This document shows positions 7,269 to 16,708 of a stretch of DNA of 64,000 nucleotides, piece after piece. Under the pieces are notes generated by a model, which had not been told where the DNA came from, did not search any database, and saw only the letters and a list, made by a program, of their open reading frames with translations. Numbering within the stretch: the stretch's first letter is position 1; each line of letters begins with the position of its first letter. Source of the stretch: Halocynthiibacter sp. SDUM655004 (GTDB taxonomy: Bacteria > Pseudomonadota > Alphaproteobacteria > Rhodobacterales > Rhodobacteraceae); the NCBI RefSeq assembly GCF_026015885.1, contig NZ_JAPDUG010000001.1:1054001-1118000 (forward strand), given 5' to 3'. A program made the position numbers and the translations under genes.

Positions 7269-9509
7269 ATGACAGAACAAACCAGTGCAGATCAGCAGGA
7301 ACGCGTTATTGCCGAAGGCGTTGATGAGGAACCCGTTGAAAATAATCGACGTCTCTTTAGCGGAAACGCCTATTACGTTGTTGCGTTTCTCTCTGCATTC
7401 TATGCGTTTTTTCATGTCGCCGCGTTAAACGGATTATCAATTTCGGAATGGACGGGCATTGATATCCCGTTTCTGCCAAGGTTCCCGATGGAGACTTGGA
7501 ATTTCCGCATTGTCCATATTGCTGGCGCTCTCATCCTTGGGTTTACGCTCTATTCCGCGCGATCTTTTGTGGCAGACGGGGAGGGCAAAAAGAGCCCTGC
7601 GCTTGATCTGCTTGCTTGGGCGGCGATGCTTCCTGCGCTTTATGCGATCTGGACTGTGTTTGGGATCGCCAACCAGATTGCGAGTGGTGTGCAGTGGAAC
7701 GGCATGAGCCCAGAATTCAAGAACACCGAAATTTACCATTTCGGGTTGCCCTTGCTTGTGGCGACCACCGTGGGGATCATCACAGGGTGGCTACGCGGAC
7801 GTGAGCGCGGGCAGGTTTCGGTTCCCGACGTTCTTTTGTCGATCTGCGGTGTAGCCGTAGCGTTCTATCTCATCACGATCTACGACACATTGATGCGCAA
7901 TTCGACAGGAACGCCTTTCGCGCCGATTGGGATCAGCTTGGCGGCGGTTGTCGGTACAGTCCTGATCATGGAGCTCACGCGTCGTGTTGCGGGCCTTGCG
8001 CTGATTATCATTTCGGCAGTGTTTTTGGTTTACGTCTTTACGGGTGATTTGCTTCCGGGCTTCCTGAATGCGCCGAATATCGAATGGACACGCTTCTTTA
8101 GCCAAGTTTACACCGATGCAGGTATTCTCGGGCCAACAACAGCGGTTTCCTCGACTTATATCATTCTATTTATCGTGTTCGCCGCGTTTCTACAGGCATC
8201 CAAAGTTGGCGATTATTTCGTAAACTTTGCATTTGCCGCAGCGGGGAAATCACGCGGTGGTCCCGCGAAAGTTGCCATCTTTGCTTCCGGCTTGATGGGT
8301 ATGATCAACGGGACATCTGCGGGGAACGTGGTTGCGACGGGCTCGCTTACAATTCCATTGATGAAGAAGGTGGGTTACCCCAAACGAACTGCTGGTGCGG
8401 TTGAGGCCGCAGCCTCGACAGGCGGGCAGATCATGCCGCCGATCATGGGGGCTGGTGCCTTCATTATGGCCGAGATTACGGGTATTCCATACACCGACAT
8501 CGCCATAGCTGCGATCATTCCTGCAACGCTCTATTTCGTATCGATCTACTTTATGGTCGATTTCGAGGCGGCCAAATTGGGCATGCGCGGGATGCGCGCT
8601 GATGAACTGCCCAAGCTGGGCCAGATGATGCGCCAGATTTTCTTGTTCATCCCGATTATCATTCTGATCTATGCGCTGTTCATGGGCTATTCGGTTATTC
8701 GAGCAGGTACCTTGGCCACAGTCGCCGCGGCGGTGGTGTCGTGGCTGACGCCTGCGCGTATGGGCGTGCGAAGCACCGTCAAAGCGTTCGAAATCGCTGG
8801 GATCATGTCTATTCAGATTATCGCGGTCTGTGCCTGTGCGGGGATTATCGTTGGTGTGATTAGCCTTACTGGTGTGGGCGCGCGGTTCTCATCTGTTCTG
8901 CTCGGTCTCGCCGAAGCGAACCAATTCATCGCGCTCTTTTTCGCCATGTGTATTTCTATTCTGTTGGGAATGGGGATGCCGACAACCGCCGCCTATGCGG
9001 TTGCGGCGTCGGTGGTTGCGCCGGGGCTGGTTCAGTTGGGGATCCCTCAATTGACCGCGCATTTCTTTGTGTTCTATTTCGCCGTTGTTTCCGCGATTAC
9101 GCCTCCTGTGGCCTTGGCCAGTTATGCAGCGGCGGGGATTTCGGGCGCCAACCCGATGGAAACGTCTGTTGCGTCATTCAAGATCGGGATTTCTGCGTTC
9201 ATCGTGCCGTTCATGTTCTTCTATAACGGTGCGATCTTGATGGATGGGACATGGCTCGAAATTATCCGCGCGGGTGCAACTGCGATCTTCGGGGTGTTCC
9301 TTCTGTCGTCCGGGATGCAAGGCTGGTTCGCGGGCGCTCGCGTGGCATGGTTCATGCGCCTTGGTTTGGTGATCGGTGCGCTTTGTATGATCGCGGGCGG
9401 TTTGGTAACCGATTTGATCGGGGTAGCAATCGCAGGCGCGCTGTTTGTGGTGCAGTATAAGTTCCACCCAGCCCCTGATAGCCAGATTTCGGTGAAGGGC
9501 AGCGACTGA
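7269..9509 (+). CDS. TRAP transporter permease, fused small and large subunits (DctQM type)
   Basis: A 746-residue inner-membrane protein that joins the small DctQ-like and large DctM-like TRAP subunits, the arrangement typical of TAXI systems. The N-terminal part (to about 230) has four membrane segments; the rest is the DctM transporter domain with conserved glycine/proline-rich stretches such as NGTSAGNVVATGSLTIPLMK and GQIMPPIMGAGAFIMAEITG around residues 345-410, and GMGMPTTAAYAVAASVVAPG near 570. It uses a sodium or proton gradient to import the TAXI receptor's ligand. The preceding GTAAGGGG serves as ribosome site. Transcription ends at the terminator 9548-9584. Confidence 0.94.
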   Translation: MTEQTSADQQERVIAEGVDEEPVENNRRLFSGNAYYVVAFLSAFYAFFHVAALNGLSISEWTGIDIPFLPRFPMETWNFRIVHIAGALILGFTLYSARSFVADGEGKKSPALDLLAWAAMLPALYAIWTVFGIANQIASGVQWNGMSPEFKNTEIYHFGLPLLVATTVGIITGWLRGRERGQVSVPDVLLSICGVAVAFYLITIYDTLMRNSTGTPFAPIGISLAAVVGTVLIMELTRRVAGLALIIISAVFLVYVFTGDLLPGFLNAPNIEWTRFFSQVYTDAGILGPTTAVSSTYIILFIVFAAFLQASKVGDYFVNFAFAAAGKSRGGPAKVAIFASGLMGMINGTSAGNVVATGSLTIPLMKKVGYPKRTAGAVEAAASTGGQIMPPIMGAGAFIMAEITGIPYTDIAIAAIIPATLYFVSIYFMVDFEAAKLGMRGMRADELPKLGQMMRQIFLFIPIIILIYALFMGYSVIRAGTLATVAAAVVSWLTPARMGVRSTVKAFEIAGIMSIQIIAVCACAGIIVGVISLTGVGARFSSVLLGLAEANQFIALFFAMCISILLGMGMPTTAAYAVAASVVAPGLVQLGIPQLTAHFFVFYFAVVSAITPPVALASYAAAGISGANPMETSVASFKIGISAFIVPFMFFYNGAILMDGTWLEIIRAGATAIFGVFLLSSGMQGWFAGARVAWFMRLGLVIGALCMIAGGLVTDLIGVAIAGALFVVQYKFHPAPDSQISVKGSD

Positions 9510-9547
9510 TAGAACCAAGAGGGGCGCTTTTCGCCTCTGTCAAACTG

Positions 9548-9584
9548 AAATGGCCCTTCACGCGCAATCCGTGAAGGGCCATTT
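9548..9584. terminator. Bidirectional rho-independent terminator
   Basis: AAATGGCCCTTCACG pairs with CGTGAAGGGCCATTT (15 bp, loop CGCAATC). The A/T ends give U-rich tails in both directions, serving the TRAP permease and the convergent mannitol dehydrogenase gene. Confidence 0.85.
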
Positions 9585-9629
9585 TCGCTTTCAGAAAGTT
9601 GTGTTGGTAAAGCGCAGATGGTTTCCTGC

Positions 9630-11096
9630 TCAGGTGTTCAAGTAGGTAACAATCGTGGCTTCAACGCCTTCCAAGTGAAGCTGCTTGAGCCATAAGGCGA
9701 ACTTCGCACTGAAGTTTGGATCATCAGCCAAGGAACCATAGAACTCTCGTTGCTCCAGCCATGCCTGCGGGTTTTGTCGCGCTTCGTTTGCAACGGCCAT
9801 TAACTGCTCCCAAACAGGGTCGTTTGGCTCAATGCTACTGCCGTTCTCGCGAGTGCCGGTGCACATCCGCGCCCAGAGTGCCTGAGAAAGCGCGAGCCCG
9901 TCGATGGGGGCATTCTGTGATGCCGCCAGCCGTATGAGGGGGAGAAGCGCTCCCGTGTGTCGGCTGGACCCGTCGAACGCAACGCGCCGAACGGTATCGA
10001 CAATCGCGGGGTTGGAAAACCGAACATCAACCAGATCGACATATTGTTCTGGCGTACAGCCGGGAACGGTTTCGATATGCGGTGCGATTTCGGCCAAAGC
10101 AATTTTGCGGAACAGCCGTTTGATCAGCCGGTGCTCCATTGCTTCAGAAATGGTTGAAATGCCGACAATCTCCGCAGGATTAGCAACGATCTGATGCCCT
10201 CCGTTCAGGAGTTGCAGTTTCATGGCCTCAAAATCGTGAACGCGGTCTGAGATCGTTGCGCCGACATCTTCCCAAGCGGGGCGGCCCGCGCAGAACGCGT
10301 CTTCAATTACCCATTGGCGGAAGTTCTCGTGGGTGACGGGAACCATGTCGTCGACGCCGAGTTGCTGAACCAGTTCCAGTTCATTTGGCCCTGTGGCGGG
10401 TACAATGCAATCAACCATGGAATTGGGGAAGCTGACATTGCTTTCGATCCAGCGCGCAAGGTCTGGGTCACTTAGGTTTGCGAGGCCGATCACCACCTCT
10501 TTTAGAATGCGGCCATTGCCCGGCAAGTTGTCACAACTCATGCAGGTGAAAGGGCCGCTGCCAGCATCCCGGCGGGCTTTTAAGGCCGCTACGATTGCAC
10601 CAAAGGCCGTTTTGGGCGTGGTTGGGTTTTGAGCGTCAAAGGCAATATCCGGATGGGTCGGTGCAAAACGTTTGTCGGCGGGGTCAAGATAATAACCGCC
10701 CTCTGTGACCGTCAAAGAGACGATACGAATCCGTGGGTCGGTCATTTGCTGGATCAAGGGCTGGTTGCCGTCTTCGATCGGCACATAATCGATCATGGAA
10801 CCGACAACTTCCGCCGAGGTGCCTGATGGGTCCAACTCGATAAGAGTTGTTAAGTAATCCTGCGCCTCCAGCTTGGAGCGTTGGGCGCTGTCGTAATCTC
10901 GGACGCCAGCGCCGATGATAGCCCAGTCTTGCGCCTTTCCCTCTTGCATCAGCCGATGAAGATACCACGCCTGATGTGCACGATGAAAATTCCCAACCCC
11001 GATGTGAACAATCCCGGGTGTGAGCGCACTGCGATCATAGGTTGGCACCAAAACACTGTCGGGCAAGTTTTGAATTGTCGTGTTTCTGAGTTTCAT
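9630..11096 (-). CDS. mtlK: Mannitol 2-dehydrogenase family polyol dehydrogenase
   Basis: Oxidises a polyol such as D-mannitol to D-fructose with NAD+ in the cytoplasm. The 488-residue protein belongs to the long-chain mannitol dehydrogenase family: Rossmann start IVHIGVGNFHRAHQ near residues 30-43 and the catalytic-region block MKLQLLNGGHQIVA around 285-300, matching the family K-x-L-x-N-x-x-H pattern. ATG 11096 follows GAGGAG; an earlier in-frame start lacks support. It is the last gene of the smoEFGK operon, 83 bp after the ATPase. The precise polyol (mannitol, sorbitol or arabitol) is not resolved by sequence. Confidence 0.9.
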   Translation of the reverse strand: MKLRNTTIQNLPDSVLVPTYDRSALTPGIVHIGVGNFHRAHQAWYLHRLMQEGKAQDWAIIGAGVRDYDSAQRSKLEAQDYLTTLIELDPSGTSAEVVGSMIDYVPIEDGNQPLIQQMTDPRIRIVSLTVTEGGYYLDPADKRFAPTHPDIAFDAQNPTTPKTAFGAIVAALKARRDAGSGPFTCMSCDNLPGNGRILKEVVIGLANLSDPDLARWIESNVSFPNSMVDCIVPATGPNELELVQQLGVDDMVPVTHENFRQWVIEDAFCAGRPAWEDVGATISDRVHDFEAMKLQLLNGGHQIVANPAEIVGISTISEAMEHRLIKRLFRKIALAEIAPHIETVPGCTPEQYVDLVDVRFSNPAIVDTVRRVAFDGSSRHTGALLPLIRLAASQNAPIDGLALSQALWARMCTGTRENGSSIEPNDPVWEQLMAVANEARQNPQAWLEQREFYGSLADDPNFSAKFALWLKQLHLEGVEATIVTYLNT

Positions 11097-11179
11097 CGTC
11101 ACCGATCTCCTCGCGAAATGTCCCATCAGCTCTTCTTTCTTTTCGGCCGGATGTCAGGGAAAGGGGCAGGGGGTAAACA

Positions 11180-12184
11180 TCACTCGATGCGCAATCCGTC
11201 GGCCCCGAATTTGTGAATTTGGTCAGGCTGCGGTGTTAGATAAACCGTGTCGCCATGACGGACGGCAATGTCGCCAGAGATCCGCACCGTGAAGGTTTCA
11301 GCCAATCCAGTATCGTGGACGTGGATGAAGGTATCCGAGCCAAGGTGTTCGGCGACGCCAACAGTGCCTTTCCACATCCCCTCGGTCGTGCTGACTTCGG
11401 TGTGTTCTGGGCGAATTCCGATGGTGTCTGCTCCGCGTTTGGTTGCTTCTTCGCCAGTGATGAAATTCATGGTGGGCGAGCCGATAAACCCGGCGACAAA
11501 CTTGTTGCGTGGCCTGTGATAAAGATCGAGCGGGGATCCCACTTGTTCGATCACACCGGCTTGAAGCACAACGATTTTGTCGGCCATTGTCATCGCTTCA
11601 ACCTGATCATGCGTCACATAGATCATTGTTGTCGCCATGCGATTGTGCATCTCGCTGATCTCGATCCGCATGCCGACACGCAAAGCCGCATCAAGGTTGG
11701 AGAGGGGCTCGTCAAACAGGAAGGCAGAAGGATCGCGCACAATCGCGCGGCCAATAGCAACCCGCTGGCGTTGTCCGCCTGAAAGCTGCCCCGGTTTGCG
11801 CTCGAGGTAATCCGTCAGGTTCAGCGCCGCCGCTGCTGCGTTGATCCGCTTTTCTTGCTCGGCTTCGTCAATGCCCGCCATGCGCATCGGAAAGGCAATG
11901 TTCTTGCGAACAGTCATATGCGGATAGAGCGCATAGGATTGAAACACCATCGCCAATCCGCGTTTGGAGGGGGGCACCTCTGTCATGTCCTGATCGTCGA
12001 TCAGAATTCGGCCAGAGGTGGTTTCTTCCAGTCCGGCGATCAGCCGTAGCAGGGTGGACTTCCCGCAACCTGATGGTCCGACGAAAACCGCGAACTCGCC
12101 GTCTTCGATTGTCAGGTTTAGTGGCGGAATGACCTCAACGGTACCGAAGGTTTTTGTAACGTTTTCTAGTGAAATGCGTCCCAT
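11180..12184 (-). CDS. smoK: Polyol ABC transporter ATP-binding protein
   Basis: The ATPase of a MalK-type sugar importer, 334 residues. Walker [10 protein letters not shown] lies at 36-44, the signature [19 protein letters not shown] near 134-152 and Walker [13 protein letters not shown] just after. The C-terminal TOBE-like regulatory domain includes [13 protein letters not shown] 12184 is preferred because the longer frame runs into the upstream permease gene. It lies between smoG (gap 11 bp) and the mannitol dehydrogenase, as in Rhodobacter polyol operons. Confidence 0.92.
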   Translation of the reverse strand: MGRISLENVTKTFGTVEVIPPLNLTIEDGEFAVFVGPSGCGKSTLLRLIAGLEETTSGRILIDDQDMTEVPPSKRGLAMVFQSYALYPHMTVRKNIAFPMRMAGIDEAEQEKRINAAAAALNLTDYLERKPGQLSGGQRQRVAIGRAIVRDPSAFLFDEPLSNLDAALRVGMRIEISEMHNRMATTMIYVTHDQVEAMTMADKIVVLQAGVIEQVGSPLDLYHRPRNKFVAGFIGSPTMNFITGEEATKRGADTIGIRPEHTEVSTTEGMWKGTVGVAEHLGSDTFIHVHDTGLAETFTVRISGDIAVRHGDTVYLTPQPDQIHKFGADGLRIE

Positions 12185-12195
12185 GTTGATTTTCC

Positions 12196-13029
12196 TTACT
12201 TCACGGCGCCAAAGGTCAAGCCTTGGACCAATTGTTTCTGACAGAACCAGCCCAACACGACGATCGGTCCGACGGCAGCGGTAGAGACAGCCGAGAGGCG
12301 TCCGAAGAACAGGCCTTCTGGTGCGCGGTTGCCTTCGATGAGTTTGGACAGGGTTGCGGCTTCTGTGGTGGTGAGACGCACGGTCCAGTAGGCTTCGTTC
12401 CAGCAAAAGATGAAGCAAAGCAGGGCTGTTGATGCGATGCCGCCCCATGCCAGCGGAACCAGGATCTCTTTGATCTCGCCAAGAGTATCCACGCCGTCCA
12501 TCTTGCCGGCCTCGATAATGTCTTTGGGGATTTCCTTGAAGTAGGTGAAGAGCATCCAGACAACGATTGGCAAGTTGATCAGGCTGAGCACCATGATGAT
12601 CAGGAAATGGGTGTCAAACAGACCGAGACTCTTGGTTAGGAAAGTCATCGGATAGAGAACCGCCGCCGCCGGAAGCATCTTGGTCGAGAGCATCCACATC
12701 AGCACATCTTTGGTTGCGCGGCTTGGGTTGAACGCCATCGCGTAAGCTGCTGGGATACCGACGAAAAGGGTAAACACCGTTGCGAAAACCGAGGTGATGA
12801 CCGAGTTGCGCGCAAAGCGCCAGTAGTCGTAGTTTTCGGTCATGTTCAGATAGTTATCGAGCGTTGGCTTGAACCAGAACAGATATTCAGGTTTCACCGC
12901 ATCTGCATCTGTTTTGAAGCTGGTCAGAACCATCCAAAAGATAGGAAAGAAGAACAGCAGGCCAACCATCCAGGCCAGCACAGGCCAAGCGATCTTTGAG
13001 AACTTTGTTGTTTGAGCGACAATGGCCAT
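12196..13029 (-). CDS. smoG: Polyol ABC transporter permease, MalG type
   Basis: Inner-membrane permease of 277 residues with about six membrane segments. The coupling-loop motif reads [21 protein letters not shown] near residues 168-188 (E-A-A-x2-D-G type, with the second Ala replaced by Gly). It forms the channel with SmoF. Its start follows the smoF stop by 5 bp and its stop is 11 bp before smoK, consistent with one transcript. Confidence 0.92.
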   Translation of the reverse strand: MAIVAQTTKFSKIAWPVLAWMVGLLFFFPIFWMVLTSFKTDADAVKPEYLFWFKPTLDNYLNMTENYDYWRFARNSVITSVFATVFTLFVGIPAAYAMAFNPSRATKDVLMWMLSTKMLPAAAVLYPMTFLTKSLGLFDTHFLIIMVLSLINLPIVVWMLFTYFKEIPKDIIEAGKMDGVDTLGEIKEILVPLAWGGIASTALLCFIFCWNEAYWTVRLTTTEAATLSKLIEGNRAPEGLFFGRLSAVSTAAVGPIVVLGWFCQKQLVQGLTFGAVK

Positions 13030-13034
13030 GGTGA

Positions 13035-13973
13035 TTACTCCATCAATGTCTTGCCGATCATACGCAGCAAGAAGATTGCGACGATGTTGGCAAGGATGAC
13101 TGCGAAGATGCCGGTTGCGCTGGCAGCCCCGATGTTGTTGTTGGCGAATTCACCAATCAGATACGGTAGGTTCTTGTTTCCGTTACCACGGCTGACGATC
13201 TCGATTTCGGCGTAGAGCGACAGGTGGAAGATTGCCTGGATCATCACAACGATCGCAATCGGGCGTCCGAGGTGTGGCAAGGTTAGGAACCGGAACTGGG
13301 ACCATGCACTTGCGCCATCTAGAACAGCGGCTTCTTTCTGCTGTTGGTCCTCCGACTGAAGCGAAGTCATGAAAATCAGGATCGCGAAGGGTGTCCACTG
13401 CCATGTCACCATGATGATAACAGCCAGAGCCGATGTCTGTGTGGCGCGGAAGGAGATCGGCTCCAGTTCTGGCCACAACGAAAAGAACCACCCGATCAGG
13501 GGCGCATTGCGCAACCCATCGACCAGATCATTGATCCCGCCCACGGCGATGCCTTGCAGGCCAAGAACCGGATCAAGGATCATGTTGATCCACAGCACAG
13601 CGTTCACCGCTGGCATCACGAAAAACGGTGAAATCAACAGCACGCGTACAAAGCCACGGCCAGGGAAGGCGCGGTTGATCAGTACGGCAATCAGCACGCC
13701 AAGAATGACGGTAAGGAACAGAATGCTGCAAACGATCAGCAGGCTGTTCTGGATTGCCAGAATAAAATCTTTGGATTTCAGGACGAATTCGTAGTTTCCG
13801 AAGCCGCGCCAGTTGCTCAGGCTCGGTGTTGTCCATTCGGGGCGTCTTAGGCTGTTAAGCACATAGCGAATGAACGAAAAATACAGGGTCATCCCAAGGG
13901 GAACCAGCATCCAAACCAAAAGCAATAGTACCGCTGGTGTTTGCAGGAGCCTTGGAAGCGTTCTCTTAGACAT
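13035..13973 (-). CDS. smoF: Polyol ABC transporter permease, MalF type
   Basis: Inner-membrane permease of 312 residues with six or more membrane segments. Its coupling loop reads KEAAVLDGASAWSQFRFLTL near residues 212-231, the E-A-A-x-L-D-G-A motif of sugar importers. The start follows GGGAGGA with normal spacing. It lies downstream of the binding-protein gene after a 158-bp gap carrying a strong hairpin (14091-14118). Confidence 0.92.
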   Translation of the reverse strand: MSKRTLPRLLQTPAVLLLLVWMLVPLGMTLYFSFIRYVLNSLRRPEWTTPSLSNWRGFGNYEFVLKSKDFILAIQNSLLIVCSILFLTVILGVLIAVLINRAFPGRGFVRVLLISPFFVMPAVNAVLWINMILDPVLGLQGIAVGGINDLVDGLRNAPLIGWFFSLWPELEPISFRATQTSALAVIIMVTWQWTPFAILIFMTSLQSEDQQQKEAAVLDGASAWSQFRFLTLPHLGRPIAIVVMIQAIFHLSLYAEIEIVSRGNGNKNLPYLIGEFANNNIGAASATGIFAVILANIVAIFLLRMIGKTLME

Positions 13974-14090
13974 GAAGCTATCCTCCCGGCAAAACGACGA
14001 TCTGTCGTTAAGCGCGATATTCTAGGTTGCAATTACATTGGACGTTACGTGTCGTGCGTGCGTGAAAGCAAGTCAGCGACGTCGAAGGGT

Positions 14091-14118
14091 GGAGGGCCAT
14101 ACGGGCATATGGCCCTCC
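14091..14118 (-). promoter_or_regulatory. Intercistronic hairpin between smoE and smoF
   Basis: GGAGGGCCATA and TATGGCCCTCC form a perfect 11-bp stem with a 6-base loop just after the binding-protein stop. There is no long T-run, so partial read-through and 3'-end protection of the smoE transcript is the likely role. Confidence 0.6.
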
Positions 14119-14131
14119 AGGGGAGTGGAGA

Positions 14132-15415
14132 CTAGTAGTATCCAGCCTCCTGCATGATAGCATCTGCGGCCGCTTGCGAGGCTTCAAGCGCCTCATCTAC
14201 GGTCTTGGCACCGGACAGTGCTGCAGCCATTTCCTGAGCTACGGCAGAGCCGACCTCAGGGAATTCCGGAATAGACGCGAACTGAACGCCAACGTATGGC
14301 TTCAGATCTGTGGCTTGTGGAGCTGCGCTCTCAATTGCCGCCATTTCCGCTTTTGCAAAGTCTGCAACAGCTTGGAATTCAGGCAAAGCATAGGTTGAAG
14401 CACGCTGACCAGTTGGAACGGAGCCCCAACCAAATTCAGGATGGTTGCCTACGGCCTGAACATACTCTTTGGACGTTGCCCATTCGATGAAGTCAGCCGC
14501 TGCTTCTGCATTTGGCGAACCGGCAGGGATAGCCATTGCCCATGCCCAGAGCCAGTTGGCTCCAACCGGGTTGCCGGCGTTTGGCGATTGAGCGTATGCA
14601 ACGCCGTCCACTTCGAGGAACGATGCCGCGATTGTCGCGTCGATCCACATGCCGCACTTGCCTTCGTTGTAAAGCGCGAGGATCTCGTTGAACGAGTTAC
14701 CTTCAGAGCCTGGAGGGCCATAGTTGCCCAGCAGATCTACGTAGAAGTTGATTGCCGCACGCCACTCGTCGCTGTCGATGGTTGGGCGATAGTCTTTGTC
14801 AAACCATGCACCACCAAAAGAGTTCACGACAGTTGTGATGAACGCCATGTTGTCACCCCAACCTGGCTTGCCGCGCAAACATGCGCCGTAAACACCTTCG
14901 TCCGGGTTGTGAATGGCTGCGGCTGCGGCCTTTACGTTTTCCCAGCTGTCGTTGTCAGCAATGGTAACGCCGGCTGCGTCGGTGAGGTCTTTGCGGTACA
15001 TCACCATCGAGCTTTCGCCATAGAATGGTGCAGCGTAAAGCTGACCGTCGTGGCTCAGGCCAGCACGAATTGCAGGGAGAATGTCTTCGACATCGTATTC
15101 ATCGCCGAAGTTCAGAGGCTCAATCCAGCCTGCAGCGCCCCAGATTGGTGCTTCCTGCATGCCGATATTGATAACGTCATACTGACCGCCACCAGTGGCA
15201 GTATCCGAGGTCACTTGCTCCCGAAGAACACCTTCCTCCAGCGACACCCAATTCAGCTCAACGCCTGTCTCGGCTGTGTAAGCCTCGGCGACTTTCTGCA
15301 TGTTAATCATGTGACCGTTGTTAACGATCGCGATAGTGAGGCTGGTTTCGGCACTTGCCACACCGGCCATCAAAGTTAAGGCACTGACTGTACCAAGCGC
15401 GTTTCTATAGGACAT
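14132..15415 (-). CDS. smoE: Polyol-binding periplasmic protein of ABC transporter
   Basis: A 427-residue extracellular solute-binding protein (family 1) with signal peptide ending at GVASA, residue 22. The mature start ETSLTIAIVNNGHMINMQKV and the VINIGMQEAPIWGAAGWIEPL block are typical of the SmoE/MtlE sorbitol-mannitol receptors of rhodobacters. GGGAGGATC is the ribosome site. It is the first gene of the transporter operon; a palindromic operator matching a second copy ahead of the LacI gene lies about 72-85 bp upstream (15487-15500). Confidence 0.92.
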   Translation of the reverse strand: MSYRNALGTVSALTLMAGVASAETSLTIAIVNNGHMINMQKVAEAYTAETGVELNWVSLEEGVLREQVTSDTATGGGQYDVINIGMQEAPIWGAAGWIEPLNFGDEYDVEDILPAIRAGLSHDGQLYAAPFYGESSMVMYRKDLTDAAGVTIADNDSWENVKAAAAAIHNPDEGVYGACLRGKPGWGDNMAFITTVVNSFGGAWFDKDYRPTIDSDEWRAAINFYVDLLGNYGPPGSEGNSFNEILALYNEGKCGMWIDATIAASFLEVDGVAYAQSPNAGNPVGANWLWAWAMAIPAGSPNAEAAADFIEWATSKEYVQAVGNHPEFGWGSVPTGQRASTYALPEFQAVADFAKAEMAAIESAAPQATDLKPYVGVQFASIPEFPEVGSAVAQEMAAALSGAKTVDEALEASQAAADAIMQEAGYY

Positions 15416-15486
15416 CCGATCCTCCCTGTGTCTAGAAGTTGCACCAAAAGCGTAACCTCAGAAGTCCCGTTGCGTCAAATATTATT

Positions 15487-15500
15487 TTTACGCGCGTAAA
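15487..15500. promoter_or_regulatory. LacI-type operator upstream of smoE
   Basis: TTTACGCGCGTAAA is a perfect 14-bp palindrome with the central CG typical of LacI-family operators. The same element, TTTACG-CC-CGTAAA, occurs at 16647-16660 ahead of the LacI gene, so both are probably bound by that regulator. Confidence 0.75.
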
Positions 15501-15531
15501 GTTTTATATTTGCGCATGCAAGATCAATAAC

Positions 15532-16563
15532 TTAGGCAGACCCCCGCATGATGAGTCGGCCTTCAAATAACGTGACGTCTCTTTCTTTCGCGCGGGTTTC
15601 TGATTCGATTAGGGCAAGAAGCGTCTCAACGCTGCGCGCGCCAATTGAGTCGTAATCCTGAGAAACGGTCGTGAGGGAAGGGCAGGTGTATTGAGAGAAG
15701 GGGTGATTATCATGTCCGGCAACACGAAGCGCGCTTCCTGCGCCCAAGCCCACTCTCAGGCCGTTTTCATAAGCAGCGGACAGAAAGCCGATCGCCAGTC
15801 GATCGTTTGAGCAAAGTACCGTGTTTGTCGGCAGTAGACGATTTTCGATCAACCTTGTTCCGCCTTTGAACCCAATCTCTTCAAAGTCCCATCCTTCGCC
15901 ATCTGTTTGTATCAAGTGGGGTTCTTGATCTAACCGCTCCATCGCCGCGACATATGCGGTCCGACGTTTATAGGCGTTCGGGTTAATCGGGTTCTTCATT
16001 TCAAAAAAGGCGGGGGGCTCGCCGGTTCGGCATAGGTATTCAACAATCAATTCAATGCTTTGATCATTGTCAGAGCCGAAAAATGCCTCGCCAACGCCTT
16101 CAAGATTGGCGTCAAATAGAACGGTCGGGACTTCTTCTGCAAACTCTGCGACCCGTTCATGATCGGAAGCTCGGCCCAGAGGAGCCAACAACACACCGGC
16201 AGGTTTGATTGCGCGCAAGCTCTCCAGATTGGCTAACTCCTGTTCCGGTCCGGCGTGCGAACTTAGCAGAAGCGGGTTAAAGCCAGCCTCTACGATCATG
16301 CCTTCAATTGTACGTGCGATGCCGGCAAAAAATGGGTCGGTCAGGTTGGGCACCACAAGGCCGATGTTTTTGGTCTGTCTGCGGTTTTGGTTGATCGCAT
16401 AGATGTTCGGCCTGTAATCGTGCTTCTCAAGAGCGGCTTCAATCCGCGCTCGGGTTGATTTCCGCACGCTGTCCGGATCGTTGAAGTATTTGGATATTGT
16501 CGGCCTGGAGATCCCGCTAACGGCTGCGAAGTCTTCCATGTTCTTTATTTTTGACTCACTCAT
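15532..16563 (-). CDS. LacI-family transcriptional regulator of the polyol operon
   Basis: A 343-residue regulator. The N-terminal helix-turn-helix reads MEDFAAVSGISRPTISKYFN (residues 9-28) with hinge helix KHDYRPNIYAINQNRR near 48-63; the remainder is a periplasmic-binding-like sensor domain starting IGLVVPNLTDPFFAGIART. It lies immediately upstream of smoE on the same strand (116-bp gap). Two matching palindromes, one ahead of smoE and one ahead of this gene, indicate repression of the transporter and autoregulation. Inducer presumably the transported polyol (inference). Confidence 0.9.
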   Translation of the reverse strand: MSESKIKNMEDFAAVSGISRPTISKYFNDPDSVRKSTRARIEAALEKHDYRPNIYAINQNRRQTKNIGLVVPNLTDPFFAGIARTIEGMIVEAGFNPLLLSSHAGPEQELANLESLRAIKPAGVLLAPLGRASDHERVAEFAEEVPTVLFDANLEGVGEAFFGSDNDQSIELIVEYLCRTGEPPAFFEMKNPINPNAYKRRTAYVAAMERLDQEPHLIQTDGEGWDFEEIGFKGGTRLIENRLLPTNTVLCSNDRLAIGFLSAAYENGLRVGLGAGSALRVAGHDNHPFSQYTCPSLTTVSQDYDSIGARSVETLLALIESETRAKERDVTLFEGRLIMRGSA

Positions 16564-16645
16564 CGCCCATCCTTTGCGGGCCCGCTGGGCCTCTCTTTGT
16601 CTGTGTTAGAAGGATAAGCCAAAATTTCAATTTTGCCACAAAAAA

Positions 16646-16661
16646 CTTTACGCCCGTAAAG
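16646..16661. promoter_or_regulatory. LacI-type operator upstream of the LacI gene
   Basis: CTTTACGCCCGTAAAG has 7-bp complementary arms around CC. It shares TTTACG-NN-CGTAAA with 15487-15500 and sits about 83 bp ahead of the regulator start, fitting autoregulation. Confidence 0.72.
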
Positions 16662-16708
16662 ATTTTGCGTGATTTTGCTGACAAGTTTCGCTTGCTGAGC
16701 GCGTCTGA

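Noticed and set aside
14441-15379. 312-codon plus-strand frame
   Set aside because: It lies entirely antisense within smoE, has no ribosome site or family features, and is a codon-bias shadow.
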